A stretch of DNA of 64,000 bases from Mesocentrotus franciscanus (GCA_037976565.1 CP137671.1:16694556-16758555); one strand, 5' to 3'. Shown: positions 21,901 to 36,900, counted from the first letter of the stretch. Notes: generated by a model not told the origin, from the sequence alone. Made by a program: numbers and translations.

Positions 21901-24900
21901 TTAAGAGAGGCTCTGGAAGGCCAATTAAATGTCTCACTGTAGCTCTATTAGCAGAAAGAAAATCAGAAATACAACAAAATGGATGACGAAAATTCAAATT
22001 TGCATATAATAGTTCTTTAATTCCGACTTCACTTCACAGTATACAATAACATTTGTACTAAAACCCTCCCCTGACCAGCAAATAATATATTGACCCGCCC
22101 TCAACTCAGCAATGTATACAATGCTAATAATAGTTGTAAACCTTAAATTGAGCCCCCCCCCCCCTGAAAAGAATTCTAATTTTACAACCAAGAATTGTTT
22201 CAGAATTATGTCATGCACAAATATTGATATGGTAGTTAGGGAAAGTGTGGGTAAAATAAGAGGTAACCATTACCTCATGGTAGACCTAGCACAGATTGTA
22301 TATAGACAAACAATTTGCAAAAGTAATATTATTGTAGTTCATTGTGAATTTAGACAATTAAAATTGCACTGTTATACAATTACCTCAATAAATGCATTTA
22401 ACCACATGTGCCATTATATTTTTGTTTTAAATGGATGGAATTTCAAACAGCTTTGTTCGACAAACCATAATCTATGTATTCAAGCACAAAGTTTTGTGGG
22501 AACACCGGGAGGGGCGTATTCTGAAATACATTTTGAGCTAATTTCAGTTGCAATTGAGATAAATTTGTATTTCACATCTATTGTGGAATCCTAAATCAAA
22601 TTATGTATTATTACTGAGCTCATTATTTACAGGATTGCAGAGCAACGCATGTTGGCTGTTTCAGCCTATACTTTGCCAAACCATTGCTATATTTGCACAA
22701 GGTGAATTTTCTCAGTATGGGAAGTGGGAAAGCATAAAAATTATTTCAGAAGTGTCCACCTTCTCTCTTAGATTGTTGAGGCATGGAACATGTGCGCTCA
22801 ATCACACATCTCCCTTTTTTAAAAGTTTTTTTGTTGTGAAGTGTTGAAGCGCATCTGTGGTCGACCCTCTGAATGAAGAAATGGCTTCCGATGAGGAAGA
22901 GAAGGCATGGATACCTACAAAATCAAAAGGGATAACGGGGGGAAGAGAGAGAAAGAACAAAATAAATAATATCTCTATAATTATAATTTGTTTACTTTTC
23001 TTGGGGTACACATAATCAGGAATTATTCAATCATGTGTCACTAATACCAAAAATATGAGGTTCCATTTGACAACAAAACTAATCGAGTTGCATCCAGATA
23101 TCAAAAACATTAATTGTGAACTGAAATTTAAAAACAAATGAGCTTGTTTGAATGAATTACTTAAGTGAATTGTTACTATATTACCAAATTATGAACATTC
23201 TTTACATGTCACCTGTTGGCCATATATACAATAAAAAGAAACTGGATTGAGGAAGAAAAAGAATAAATAAATGTTTTCACATGAAAAATAATCTACCTAC
23301 CCAGGCTACCCGATAGTCTATCTCCAAGCATCAACTCTTATTCATCTGCCCTAGCTTCAAGATGTCAATTCAGTGCACTCTCAGAAAACATCCTTGCTTT
23401 GTGGGTGCTTCCTTTCCACCGGACTTGCAGCAATACTACTATTTTCCTCGCAACCTGTATGAAATATGGGATAAAATTTGGTATAATCAATTAATTGATG
23501 AATCTTCACTCATCTATTTTTTCCAATAAAGTTCATTTCTCATATTTTCATTTGGTCATACATATTTATGGTAATTCATGCAAATAAGTGGAAAATTGTC
23601 ATAAATTGCCTATGAATAATATTCATTTTGATAATTGATCATTAGTTTTCTAAACAAATCCTTAACCTTTTAACTAGTTTGAATATTAATAATAAGCGCC
23701 CTCTTTGAACTATTATTGAAGTGAGAATTAATACACATTCCTTGTATGTTACATACTTGTTGTTCATATAAAAAGTTACATGATTAGGCCTAAGGAAGAA
23801 ACATATATATAAATAAATATTCAACAGGAAGAAATAGTCTACCCACCCACTATCTCCAAGCAGCAACTCTGATCCATCTGCCCTGTCCTCAAGCTCTTGC
23901 TTAAGTGCGAACTCAGAAAAGATCCTGGCATCTTGGCTGCTTCCAGGCCAGCTTGCAACGATACTAGTCATTTTCCCAGCATGATCACATACAACCTGTC
24001 AATATGAAATAAAATGTTGGCATTCATTAGACAGATGACTGTGACATGCCTGCCTCGTCACCATGCATCCTTGGGAATGACCCCCCAACAAAAAAGAAAG
24101 AAAACAAGCATTCAAATAAATCATTTTTGCTGGTTCATGCTATTATAACCTGCATCATCAACTTTGTGTTGTCACTTTAAAAACTCTAACTGTGATGTGA
24201 ATCAGTTTAACATAATTAGACAAAATGTTCCGTGCCTTTTCTAGTTTCCTTCACCTTTTGTAAACTTTTAGTACACAAATCAACAAAACACAAACTTGTT
24301 TCCTACACATAAACTGAATAATTTCATCATGTATTTAAGCCAAATAACAGTATTGGGAAATGCCTCACACACAAATTATGAAAATTATGCTTTCATCACC
24401 TACCATGTTAAAGAATATATCATAACTTATCTATCAACGTAGCGTCTAGTGGATTTGGGCAAAAACTACTTTAAAATTGACTATGTAAACGCACATGTGC
24501 ACGGCATTTGGGGGCTTGTATGGTCGTACGGCAGACCAGCGGAGCGGGTAAACGATGAATTTGTGCCCAACGGTCAGCGTGAATTGAAGTCTAGGCATTG
24601 GAATATCATGAATTTTTAATTTTACGATTATAAATATAATTAGAATAATTGGCATGGGCCATTGCAAGGGCGTCAATCTGGGGGGACAGGGGGAACATGT
24701 CCCCCACGATTTTTCCTGGGGGACATCATATCAAATTCCCCATGTTTTGTCAGGAAAAAAAAATCAGATTATTCACCAGCTGGCATGAATTGGACAACAA
24801 AATGAGTGCTCCCCCTGCTCATTCACCGCTAAATATTTTCTCACGACCCCCCATGCTCAAGCTTGGATCGTCGCCCTTGGGCCATGGCATTGTTTGACAA

Positions 24901-27900
24901 CGAGACAAATCTAATATCATCTATCTAGATCTAGTCTAGAAACTGTCTAGATCTAGACCTACATGCTAGGACTAGGTCTAGATCTAGATCTATAGACAGT
25001 AGATCTAGACCTAGAACTCTAGAACTTCTAGTCAGTTCTGCAGTAGACTACTGTACTGTCCTGACTACAGACCAGGAGATCTAGTAGTACTAGCCTTAGT
25101 CTAGATCTAGACCTAGAATTATATCTAGACTAGATCTAGATCTAGTCTAGACTAGATTATATTTCTAGTCTAAGCTAAGGCTAAGCTCTAGACTATCTAG
25201 TATCTAGACTAGGACCTAGGTCTAGATCTAGATCGCAATCCTGAGAATTTTCTGAGATAGACTAGAGTAGATCTAGAGTCTAGTCTAGATCTAGAAGTAG
25301 AGTAGAGGAGGGAGTTTTCGGCCGGCGGCAGTTTTCGGCCGGTCCGTTGGATGCATGGTAAAATCCTTTAAAATATAGTGCATAATAGCATATCACATAT
25401 CACACACATACAATAACATGCCAGAGTCACCGGAGAACCACATTTGCAATGAAAATATATCCTTAAATATCACATTTTAGCGATGTAATCGGCGGTCCCG
25501 CTCCCGAATCTGAAAAATCGAGTATCTTACACGTGTCTGTAAGGAATATGGGTACCATAAAATGAGCTTTATTTCAAGTATTTTTCAGATTTAGAGCCCG
25601 ATTTTGTGCGAGTCGCAAGCTCAAAAGTATCTCATCGCATGTATTAAATCAATGCAGCCGGACATCGCAGCACACACACGATATCTCTGGCTAATTCAGA
25701 TTCCAATTTCTGACCACCGCAGAGGTAGTTTTCGGCACGGGAGCTCCGGCGTGGGATACCTGCTCCGCCCGCTAGTGCTATAGATCAGCGGGGAAACGCA
25801 CAGCGCGCGCGCTTCCTATTGACTTTGTACATGCGGCCGAAAACTGCCTCGCTAGGCCGAAAACTACCTCTGAAACAGTGAAAATGGAAATTAATATTGC
25901 CATGGCAATTCATGATTTATTTCTGGGATTCTTTTTTTGTTTAAATATTAATAATATTTGCTTCATGATTTGAACAAGAAATGATAATAAATAGGAAGTA
26001 AAGAGTCCAAAAATAGGATTTTGCCTTTAGTGGCCGAGAACTGCCTCCTCTACTCTAGAACTAGAAGTCTAGAAAAGTCTAGTCTAGACCGAAGATTTCT
26101 GTCTCTTTCGTTCGTTAGCCTCTGATTTGGGCAGGGTCGGCTCCGCTCCTCTTTGGAGCCGACCCTACCCAAATCAGATTCAGAGGCTAACGAACGAAAG
26201 AGACAGAAATCTTCGGTCTAGAAAAGTTTAGGCCGGGTCTAGATCTAGTCTACTGTCTAGATCTAGACTAGAGTCTAGATCTAGAACTACTGTAGATCTA
26301 GATCTAGCCTACGTCTAGATCTACTATCTAGACCTAATAATAGACCTAGAATAGATCTAGGGGTCTAGATCTCTTAATAGACCTAGACTACTTTAAATTT
26401 AATTTACTTTGTCTTACTCTAGTCTTAGTCTAGATCTAGATCTAGATCTAGACTAGAGTCTAGAATCTAGAATAATTCAGAATGGTCGTTCTGGATTCTG
26501 CATTGTTTTCTTTTTAACTTTCAGGCATGATCAAGTTTGGAATTTAAAGGAACAAGGAGACGAATTCAGAGAGACGAATTCAAAGAATCGAAGCATCGTA
26601 GTCGCATTTAAAAGTCAGATAATAAATATAGCACAAATGTACATGCACGGGACTAGTCAAATTAATTGAAGCAAAAAAATTGCGAGGCCGTCGGATTTGA
26701 AAACATCGAAAACATCGAACATTTCATGGTAATTGAACGTTATAAAGCATATCACATATTGAAATGCAAATAAAGTGAAGAGTATGGATTCAAACTACAT
26801 GAACATGTTTTATACTTACGATTTTATGGAAAGAAGCGAGAAATAGAGGATTTCAATCGCACCAAGTGTTGGGACGAGCAGACGATTTCGCAGCTTATTT
26901 TGGGCGGCGAAAATTTTCTTGACGATAATCGAGTGAAACTTTTTTGCTCACAGCGCTGCATCCTGATTGGTTAATACGCCTCAGACCAGGTTTGAGAAAT
27001 TACAAACCTCCCCTCAGAGCAGTCTGTAAATATCGGGTTTGATGACGCATTTAAACCAAGGTTTGATGACAAACCTCCTTTGTGAATCGCAATTTCAGAC
27101 CAAGGTCTGAACCAAGGTCTGAAACGCGTCATATGACGTACATAAACCTAGGTTTTGATGACAAACCTTCTTTGTGAATCGTATTTCAGACCAAGGTCTG
27201 AACCAAGGTCTAAAACGCGTCATATGACGTACATAAACCTAGGTTTGTCCACAAACCTCCTTTGTGAATTCGGGCCAGTATGTCCTCCGTAGGAGGACTA
27301 GAGGAGCGACTCAAATTGTGACCTTTGACATTCCATAGGTTTTGCATTGGATGCATTATGGGGCTTTTGTCCAATTTGAACGACGATTTTGGAGGGTCAA
27401 TGTTTATTCATGAGCAATGACGTAAAAATACGACAATTGCTGTTTGGTGATTGGCCATCAAAAAAATGTTTTATGTATTAGGTCATGCATAAATCATTTT
27501 TTGCATTCCCAGAATTCCCTACGATTTGAGCACGAAATTGAAGAAAAATGGCGGTTGTATGAACTGCAACTTTGAAGTTATTCAACTACAAACAATGAAG
27601 CATTTTTCTTTTAAGTGAATTTCTATTGTAATAGAAGTTTGTCAAGTACATCTCAGTGAAGCAGAAAATCTTCAGGCAAACATCAACATCGAAGTGATAC
27701 CATACGATACCAACAAAAGTAAGTAAAGATCCATTTTGTGTGAAGATCTCTGAAATGATTGTGATGTGTTCGTCGTTGCAGTGAGGTGCTTTCTGCATCG
27801 TCACAACGTATTACCACCTATCCCATCTCCTTTTCTTTTGTCTGATCAAGGAATATTAACTGATTGAATGAACTCTAATTGAAGTCGTCGACAGTAATAT

Positions 27901-30900
27901 TTTTTAAAACAATCAGTAGTTTACCGTAGATTATTTCATTTGAGCACGTCTCATACTTTTAAAGTTCAGTTTATAGCTTGATTATCGATAATAATCAGTG
28001 GTAGATGTGGACCTGTTACAGAGACTGCGCAAATGGCTCATTGCTAGTCCAGCCGATGAGATCTCGTCGAGCGGATTATGATTTTCAATTCGCCGATGCT
28101 AGCCGGCTGTAACACTTCACCAAGAAGTGACTGCGTTTCCTGAGCTGGCGCGGCTAGAAGTCTATATATAGTGTAGGCTACACTTTGGTGTTACTAGTGT
28201 TAGATCTAGAATATAGGCTAGTAATATAGTCTAGGCCTAGATCTATTACACTAGTCTGAACAGCATTTATCCCCGCATCTATAGGCCTAATCGGTACTTC
28301 TAATGACTGTAATGACTGTAGTAGGCCTAATGGAATCCTGTATTTTGCTATGTAGATATAGCCTAGTCCTAGATCTACATGTACATTCTTATTAAAAAAG
28401 ACTAAATAAATGCCTGGTTTAGGAAGATCAATGTAGTCTAGGCTACTCTAGCTAGAGTAGCCATTGGTTAACTTCCAGGCAGTAGACCTAGGCCTAGACT
28501 AGAGCTCTAGGCCTAGGTCTACTGCCTGGAAGTGAACCAATGGCAATGTCGATTTTTAAAGAGGAGGTGGGGGGCACAACCCTTCTGTGCCCCTTTTTTC
28601 TTCAGATGTGACATTGCCAGGGACATAGTCATCTACCAATGGGCAATTTTACTAGCTTGTGTTATGCCATGGCAAAGACTATCATAGCCGGCCGTAGCTA
28701 GGTCTAAAAAAAGTGTCTCTTCCTAGCTTCCAAATCTTACAGATAGACATAAGTCTATCATTTTTTTAATAAAACTAAAATTTAAGACGTAACAGTGGGT
28801 AGGTACTATTTTTTTAAATCTAATGTAGTGCAGCTAGTTTTAATCTTATTTGCTTTCTCCTCTCTTTTGGTTTTATTATGCAGGTTGTCCCATGCAGAAG
28901 GTTTGATACCCAGGCTTATTTCGTACAAGTCCCTAGTCCACCCTCATCTTGAGAACTGTTCCAGCGTCTGGGATACCTACAACATCTCAAATGTCCAGGA
29001 TCTTGACAAGATCCAACGCCGGGGCACATGCTACGTCACAATGGGGCCTACAAGAGAACCAGCAGCGTGACTGAGATGATGACGTTCTAGTGGCCTACTC
29101 TATCTACGAGGCACTCTGCAAGTAGACTGGGAATGGTGCACAAGATGGTCAATGGTCTCTCTGCCAAAGCCCTATTTTTCTTCAACAAATCACGATCATG
29201 GAAGAACCATGGCATGACCCTCCAGTTGCACCAAGCCAGAAGCGACATAGAAAAGTTTGTATTTGACCAATGCTCTGTCCCAAATTTAATGGAACTGACT
29301 TCCAGAAAATGTAGTGCATGCTGACAGTCCAGGGAACTGCCAGGGACTACTCCTGAGGCATCTAATGCCCTTATCCCACTAAAAAACATCATCTGTCTTC
29401 CTCACACCACTTGTAATCTTTAGTACTGACTAGTTCATCTTTGTGATAGGCTACATAGCCCTTTGAAGATTACCAGAAGAAGAAGAAGAGAAGATATAGC
29501 GAAGATCATGAACGTATTTATTTGTTCTTTTAAATGTAACATAGCTTTTGGATTAATTCAAGTTCTGACAAATATATTAGGGATGCTGAACTGTATACTA
29601 AATTGAAGGGGGAATAAAATGATGTAGGAGTAGTACAATAGTAGTACTTTAAAATATTAATAATAATAATAATAATAATAGTACTAATAATGACAATGGT
29701 CCTATAGCAGTAATAGCATATATATCAGTAATAATCATAATAATAATGATAATAGTAGTAAGAACAACAATAATTAATGTCCAATGTAAAAAAAAAGTAC
29801 TCGTAAAACTCAGTATATACCTGTGCCTTACATAGTAATATAGCATGTTGATAATTGAATAAATCGTGAGGATTTTTTTTTTAAATATCTAATTTTCTAA
29901 ATTTATAGTAAAATTTTACAACTGAAAAATTTGAATTCAAGAGACAGCAGCCCCCCCCCATTTATTTGTTACCTTTCTTTTGTTGATGTATATGTCATGT
30001 TGCATTTAAAAGATCATTATAGAAAAAATTATGTTGATCAATGAGTTCATAAATGTTAATAAAATTAGTTAATACTGCTTAATTCTTTTCTTTTCATTTT
30101 CTTATTTTATGAAAGATATGTGATGATGCTGGTGATTATGATGATGTAGGCACTCTGTATTGATAATGCATGCTGTATGAATGAGGTGTGATGGGGCTGA
30201 TGCAGTCTTGTGTAGAATTGAGTAATTGGTGTTCGACCTTGTGATTTCTTTTAGATCTGGCATCAGCGAGATAAATTTAATCGTCTATCCTCATAGGCGG
30301 AAATAAGAGAGTGGGCAAGGCTAAAGTATAAATGCAGTATAAAAAATGTTTTACAATAGAGAGGAGAGGGGGAGTTAAATAATAAGTCAGTGCCAAAATG
30401 ACAGCATGGTAATCGTGGTGGTGGTTGGGGGTGAAGGAGGGAGGGTAATAGGGCCTATGGAAATGTCAGTATTGGAAGGGGTCCTGGATTGAAAATGTTA
30501 CTGCCGGGGTTGGGGCAAATGTCAAAAATCAGTGCCGACGAATCAAAAATGAAAAGAACGAGGCAAAATTGAAATTTCATTGGGGAGGGGGCACAATATG
30601 AAAGATCATTGAAGGCGAGATGAGGGCACTAACAATATTAATATAGCACTTGGGCTAAATGATCTGTGCAATTTGATTGATAATAATTGATTTAAAAGGT
30701 GAAATGGGGTCTTTATATTTGCTTTACTGAACTGATTTTTTTAATGTACTTAATTTCAATCTTGGTGACAGTGAAGTTTCTGGCCCCAATTAAGTTAACC
30801 CTTTAAATCCCCCAACTCTGACCTTTGTTCTACACTTTTAGTTCGATCGGGTCGATATAATGGTCTAGCTCCAGGATCAGATTCTGTCGACATGCAGTAA

Positions 30901-33900
30901 CGCATGCGCATTGTCTTTTCTTCATTGCGATAATATGCTAATAAGTGGGAAAGAGCTCATCAATATTCACAATTTTAATTTGCATATTTTACGCGGTGCG
31001 CGCAGGCCAAAATCCCTATTTCGCTGGTGCACTAAAAAGTTGTCGTCTTCATAGGCTAATACATGAAAAGTGGAAGCAGTGTGCAACTTTTGACCCTCCA
31101 AAATTTCCCCATGGCTGGACGGATGCAGAAGCGGAGTTGAGCCCCCCTGGGTATAATGTTGAAGAAAGTACGGACTATGTGATACAGTTGTAAATTACTA
31201 TAAATGCTATTATAATAAATGATTTGATTTGATTTGAATTGATTTTCTTCTGCATTCATGTAACTACATAGTTTTTCGATAAGAAAAATAATATAAAGTA
31301 CAATAAGTATTTTTCTGACAATGAATCGTAAATTAGCAAATATATATAAGAATTGTTATTTTCAAAAACGAAATGATAAACTATCATAAATACTAAATTT
31401 CCTCAAACATTACAATTTTTTGCGGAAGAAGGACTGTCATTGTAAGCAGATTGCTTGATAATACGACAGCCCCAGACAAAACTCATGAAATAAATTAACA
31501 CATTTATTAAGCAGAACGGATAGTTAATTGAAAATACAAATTTAATGATGGTGACATTGACAATGCAGATGAGGATGATGAGGAAGATAATGATGAAGAT
31601 GATGATGATGATGATGATGATGATCACGATGATGATAATGATTCGAATGAAAGAAGAGATGACATTATGATAAAGACTGAAGAGTTGACACAGACATTTT
31701 ACCTTGAATATTCTGATAATAACATCGTTTTAACTTTGGCCTTAAATGAGTAAAGGGAGCAACATGATTTAATAGATTCTGGGAGAGAGTTCCATAGGTC
31801 TGGACCATGGTGTCTTATGGATCGATTCCTTTTGCAAAATAGTAGCTTTTACATAGCGCAGTTCAACCAAGGAACTTCTTGGTTCAACCCAGAATGGGTT
31901 CTTAAGCCCATCGCAAACACGTATTTCGAATAATTGGCAATCGTATAGATAGGAAATCTTTAAAAAAAAAGTAATATCCTGAGTTAGCTTCTAAATAATG
32001 ATAAATATATTAACAACGGGAATTTTAGTTCATTAAACTCTTCCAGTCAGAATAAAAGCCGAATCGGCTTCAAAAATTAATGAGGGCAGGAGGTCCCAAA
32101 TCAAATCAAATCAAATCAGAATAGCTCACCAGTTGTAAATGAAGTTGATGGTTCTCCAACGGAGTACAGGTGTTCGGAAAAGATCGACGATGCCTGCTTT
32201 TGGCTCTAAACTAGCGGCTTCCTTGAAACGAATACGAATAAGATACAAAACTTTAGAAGACATTATACACATCTTGAGATGCGGGGAATATATCAATCGT
32301 TATCAATAATTGAACGAATTCTTGCAAAGATTTTCTCTTAAAATTAATTTTCATCTGTTTTCATGCATCTTTGATAGTAAATACTGTTGTTACATTGCGA
32401 CAGGCTTTTGATGGTACTGAATTGATACACACCAAGACCGACGACTAAAAACAGTCTTGATTTAAATCACAGGATTTAAAAAAGAAGAAAGAGGTTCTCT
32501 GAACATGATCCAAACGTACCTGTTCTTTTATTTCTTCTTCTGTGAAGAGCGGATCAGGTAGTTTTCTTTTATTGACCTTGGCGACTTTGCGAATAATCTT
32601 CTCAGCTTTCTTGCTATCACCATGAGACAGAAGCCAACGAGCTGATTCTGGAACGAAGCTAATAAAATAAAAATAGAATAGATTCAATTCACTTTCACTC
32701 AAGTTTTTAAAGGCAAACTTCAACCTTGATTCAGGCCGGACAATTCTTTGGAAAGCAGCAATAATACAAATAAATGCTCGTCACGTCTACTAGAATTTCA
32801 ACTCGGTGTCATTAGAGGGTATCAGTGAAAAAAATACACGGGGGCTCAGGGTGAATTCGCCCCCGAAATGCCCAAAAGAGCCCCCGAAAATCAGAAAAGA
32901 GCCCCTGTAAATTTGCATAGAGTTCAATGCAAAACAAATTTTAGAGTGTTATTTTTATGCAGGCAAGCTTGAAAAGTAGCCCCCTAAAAATAAATATTAA
33001 TTTTTTTCCCTGGAGGGTATACTGCACTGTGTGTATGATCGAATCTCTTTGACGACAAACCCATTTTTCGGATGGCAACAGATGTAAATAATCATAGCTG
33101 ATTGATATAAGTCTGTAAAAACCCAATTTACACAACAGAAATATAGCCACAGCTCGTTAAGGTGACAAGGTTTACTTCGGTGGTGCCCAATTATGCGCCC
33201 TCTGCCGGATATGCGTGGTCAATAACGACAAAGCGCTATTTGGTTAGGTCGTGGAAAGTCAATGTTTGTTGTTATGACGGCGTTATTTTGATTACAGCAA
33301 AAGTACGATTGCAAGAATAATAGAAACATACGTACGGCATGAGCAAGAAGAAAAGGAACAGCGGAGCAGAGATAATAAGCTGCAGAGTCCTCCAATACCG
33401 GACAAAGTATGCGATGATAGCAAGAAGCATGTAGGCGAAGGCGAAGAAAATCTGGATGGTAATACCGGCCACCGTCCGCCATTTTGGTCCTACAAACTCA
33501 AGACCTGTAATAATGACATTTTAATAATTTATATTAACAAGAAGAAAGACGTGAAATATATTTGTTGTCACCATATACATTCTCCAACGCATTTGACATA
33601 TTGTTTTCTTACTTAGTAGCCTAATATACAATGCATGTAGGCAAGTACCAAATTGAATGTTTATGGGAGGGGCTTTTGGTTTCGAATATAGAACTAATCA
33701 GCCGATACTTTGCCGAAATGAAACGATGAGGTTACGCTACTTATAACCGACTTCCTCCTCTTACGATTTTATGTTTCAAAGCAAACATCACAACTATAAG
33801 TCAACTAAAACTATCGCTTTATTATGGAGACGAGTAAAAAGATCAAAGGGATCTTATCACAAGGTGAATATTTCCAAGGAAAACTTGGGAATACTCCATT

Positions 33901-36900
33901 ATGAAAAGCAAAAAAAAAAAAAAAAACAGGAATTAAAGGATGATGTACATTTTAAGCAAATGTGGATAAGATAGAGAGGAGGTGACATGAGGGGGGGGGT
34001 GCGTGGGAGATATGGGGAATACAGGACTAGCGAGAGAGAAAGAAAGTAAGAGTAGGGAGAGTGACGGAAGAGGACAAGCGAGAGAGTGTGCGTGAGGGTG
34101 GGTGTGGGTATAGAGAGGCTTAGATTAAAGCAGTGGATCGAGTCTGTCCCATTAATTTTTGTTACGATACTATTATGCTCAATGCGCATCAAATTCAGAA
34201 TTTAGAACACAAACTTTGACTGGTTAAAATAGATTATTATACCTATGATAAATGCAACTTGTAAAACAGCCTTGTTGCCAGCCGCTTGGAAGAATCGAAG
34301 GACAATATATACCCAGTAGTTAGGTGAGAAAGCGACGAGTACACCTACACCAGCCTGGACACCGAGGCATATGAACAGTGTAGGATATCGCCCAATTCTG
34401 AGATGATCGGAGCAAATAGAAAGGGAAAATGAGTATTAAATTGAATGAATTAATAAATAGATAAAATAAACAAATGAATAGATAAAAAGAGAGATGAATA
34501 AATATTTTAAAAATAAACAAATAACTAGGTATTACTAAATAAATGAATGAATCAAAAAATAAATTGATACATATATGTTTAAAAAAGAAAGAAAGAAAAT
34601 TACTATGGACTTACTTGTCTGCAAGGACCCCAAAGAAGATAGATCCAACCATATAACCAAAGTAAAACACAGATTGAGCGTAGTCGGGCAAGTTTTTCTT
34701 TTCACAAACTAGATCCCACTGCAAAGACAACATTTTGAAATAAAATTTTATTGATAATAATTGGGCTCCATATGTAACAGAGTTTGTCCGAGATCGTTGC
34801 AAACATGGCCAGAATTTTTTTTAAATTTTTTTTTTCTTATTGATTCTTTTTGTTTGTTCTGGGGACACATCCGTTGTAGCCCATGCACATGATTCAAAAT
34901 TTGATATAATATACAAAACCTAAACGGTCTTAAGAACTCATTGCAACCTTTTCAGCAGGGTGTTCCAAGCGAATAATCATCAGGATCATTTTTTAAATTT
35001 ATTTATCATGCCACACGATATTGAAGGCACTATCAAATGGCCATGAAAGTATTAAATCCTTAATGGAGGGGTTAAAATGAGGGAGGTCATTCTGTTCTTC
35101 TGAGGCAAGTATGGCGAGGCTGCTGCTTTCTAAACTAAATTACATGCAGATAATAAGAAATAAAAAAAGAGAACTGACATCTTGTATGATGGATGATTTC
35201 AGCTCACTCTTATCGTGTTCCCAACCATCTTGGCACGGGAAAATCTCGGCGGTACCATTCATCGACGAATCGTATGATGGGTCAAAATCCACGCCTTTGT
35301 GCGAAAGAAAGAAAGAAATATTTATTCATTCATGTTATATATTCATTTATTTATTTTATATGTACTTATTGGTTTATGTATTAATTAATTAATTTATTTA
35401 TGATATTTATTTACTTATCTATTTATTCATTTTCAATATTTATTCATTTATTCATTCATTCATTCGTTCGTTCGTTAATTCGTGCATTCATTCGTTCATT
35501 TTTTTCGATCATTAAAGTAGTTCGAAGTCAAAAGATTGACACCAGAAGATTGTGGAATTGCTTGTGAAGTAGTTAGACATTCCATAATTAATCAATCGAA
35601 TGAAAAATTTTCATTCGCTTTTAAAGCCAATAAATAATAAAGCTATATTCCAAGATCTGTTTCGAGCGTTATACTGTGCTTTTATTGTGTATATGTATCA
35701 TGTGTATGTGTATATAATTATGTGGCCGGCATTTATTTATGTAAAATAATTGTTCAATAATACTTCAATTTTTTATTTTTACTTTTACCTGTGATGTTAT
35801 ACATATAGCATTGATCGTAGACGAGATCCCCGTCGTCCTCGTAACTGACTGGGATACTACCGTTCTTCTTCGCCTCCTCGCACTCCTCAACAGACAAATT
35901 CCACTCAGTGCAGTTCTCATTCTCCCAGCTTTCGGCCTGGTTTGTATAATGATAAAATAATGATAAAATTCTTGGTTTATATTATAGTTATATCGACTGC
36001 TACGAGAGGACTAGCTGTTTCTATACGCTCAAGGGATTCAACTATCCCGCGAGCCAGTATAGAAACAGCTAGTCCTCGAGTATTAAAGCAGTCGATATGA
36101 CTTTTATATGCCGAATTAAAACAAAAATCTACCAAGAATTCTTACCTTAGCCTTTTAGTAAGTAAAAATTTGTTAAAACATCACAGAAAATCTGAAACAC
36201 TGTCTGTTAATCTTCGCTTACAAAATGAGTGAAATTTTCAATCATTTGGGAATCGCAGACAAAAAGCACTGTATGGCGTCCGCGCTCGCACAAAGACAAT
36301 TTTAACACGTAAACCAATGGGGATCGCAGTGAACCAATGGGGATCGCAGGATAATGAGGATGAGGGTAGAAACTTTTAACTAGGCCCTTGGGCTATTGCT
36401 ATGCCCTGTGAGTGGGGCATGGCTTGAAATCACGACTCCAATTTCGACCAATCAGATGGCTAGATTTCTAAAGTGAGGTATATAAAGCGCTTTACACACC
36501 GACGATGTCTGTAAGCCCTTTAATACAGAATCACCCCGGTCATTCAGGCTTGCCCACGTACAAATGTCTGCACAATCTCCACTCCCGGGGAGCATTCTAG
36601 CGAGGCGCCATTTTACATACGCTCACAATGCCGAACAAACTACAATGACTTTGCATCCTACCGGATATATCCATTTAACACCTCCCGGGTGGAGACTGGC
36701 GAATGTGGATTAATGTCTTGCCAAAGGATGTTAGTGTCGGGTTGGGTTTCGAACCCTCAACCCTTGGATTGGGTTTAATCTAGTGGCGTAGCCTTAGAAA
36801 TTCGAGGAGGGTGAGCAGCCCCCCCCCCCCGGATATTCTGGCAACCACCACCTCAAATTCTGGATTCGGCAGCGATGTGCTCAAAATAATATGCTCTTAA

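Larger units (their letters stand above)
19915..27276 (-). mobile_element. Harbinger-type transposon, 7.36 kb
   Basis: The ends are a perfect 35-base inverted repeat beginning GGCCCGAATTCACAAAGG, flanked by the 3-base duplication agt (19912-19914, 27277-27279). Subterminal regions repeat 'aggtttgt.caaacct' motifs, and the right end has two tandem copies of a roughly 92-base unit. A minus-strand transposase exon of PIF/Harbinger type is inside, so coding and end structure agree. It sits in SLC22 intron 8, 53 bases upstream of exon 9. Nested inside are a minisatellite, a hAT-type MITE, CTAG-rich satellite, another inverted-repeat element and a hairpin MITE. The intact ends suggest it could still be mobilised in trans, but the transposase is broken. 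Confidence 0.88.

Noticed and set aside
22112..22594. 160-residue plus-strand frame inside the Harbinger element.
   Set aside because: No recognisable domain; composition is like the surrounding AT-rich DNA, and it is antisense to the transposase region.
32649..32652. AG at the CCAGAATCA site as the SLC22 exon 7 acceptor.
   Set aside because: It would put the conserved PESARWL out of frame; the upstream AG before CTTCGTTCC restores the phase.
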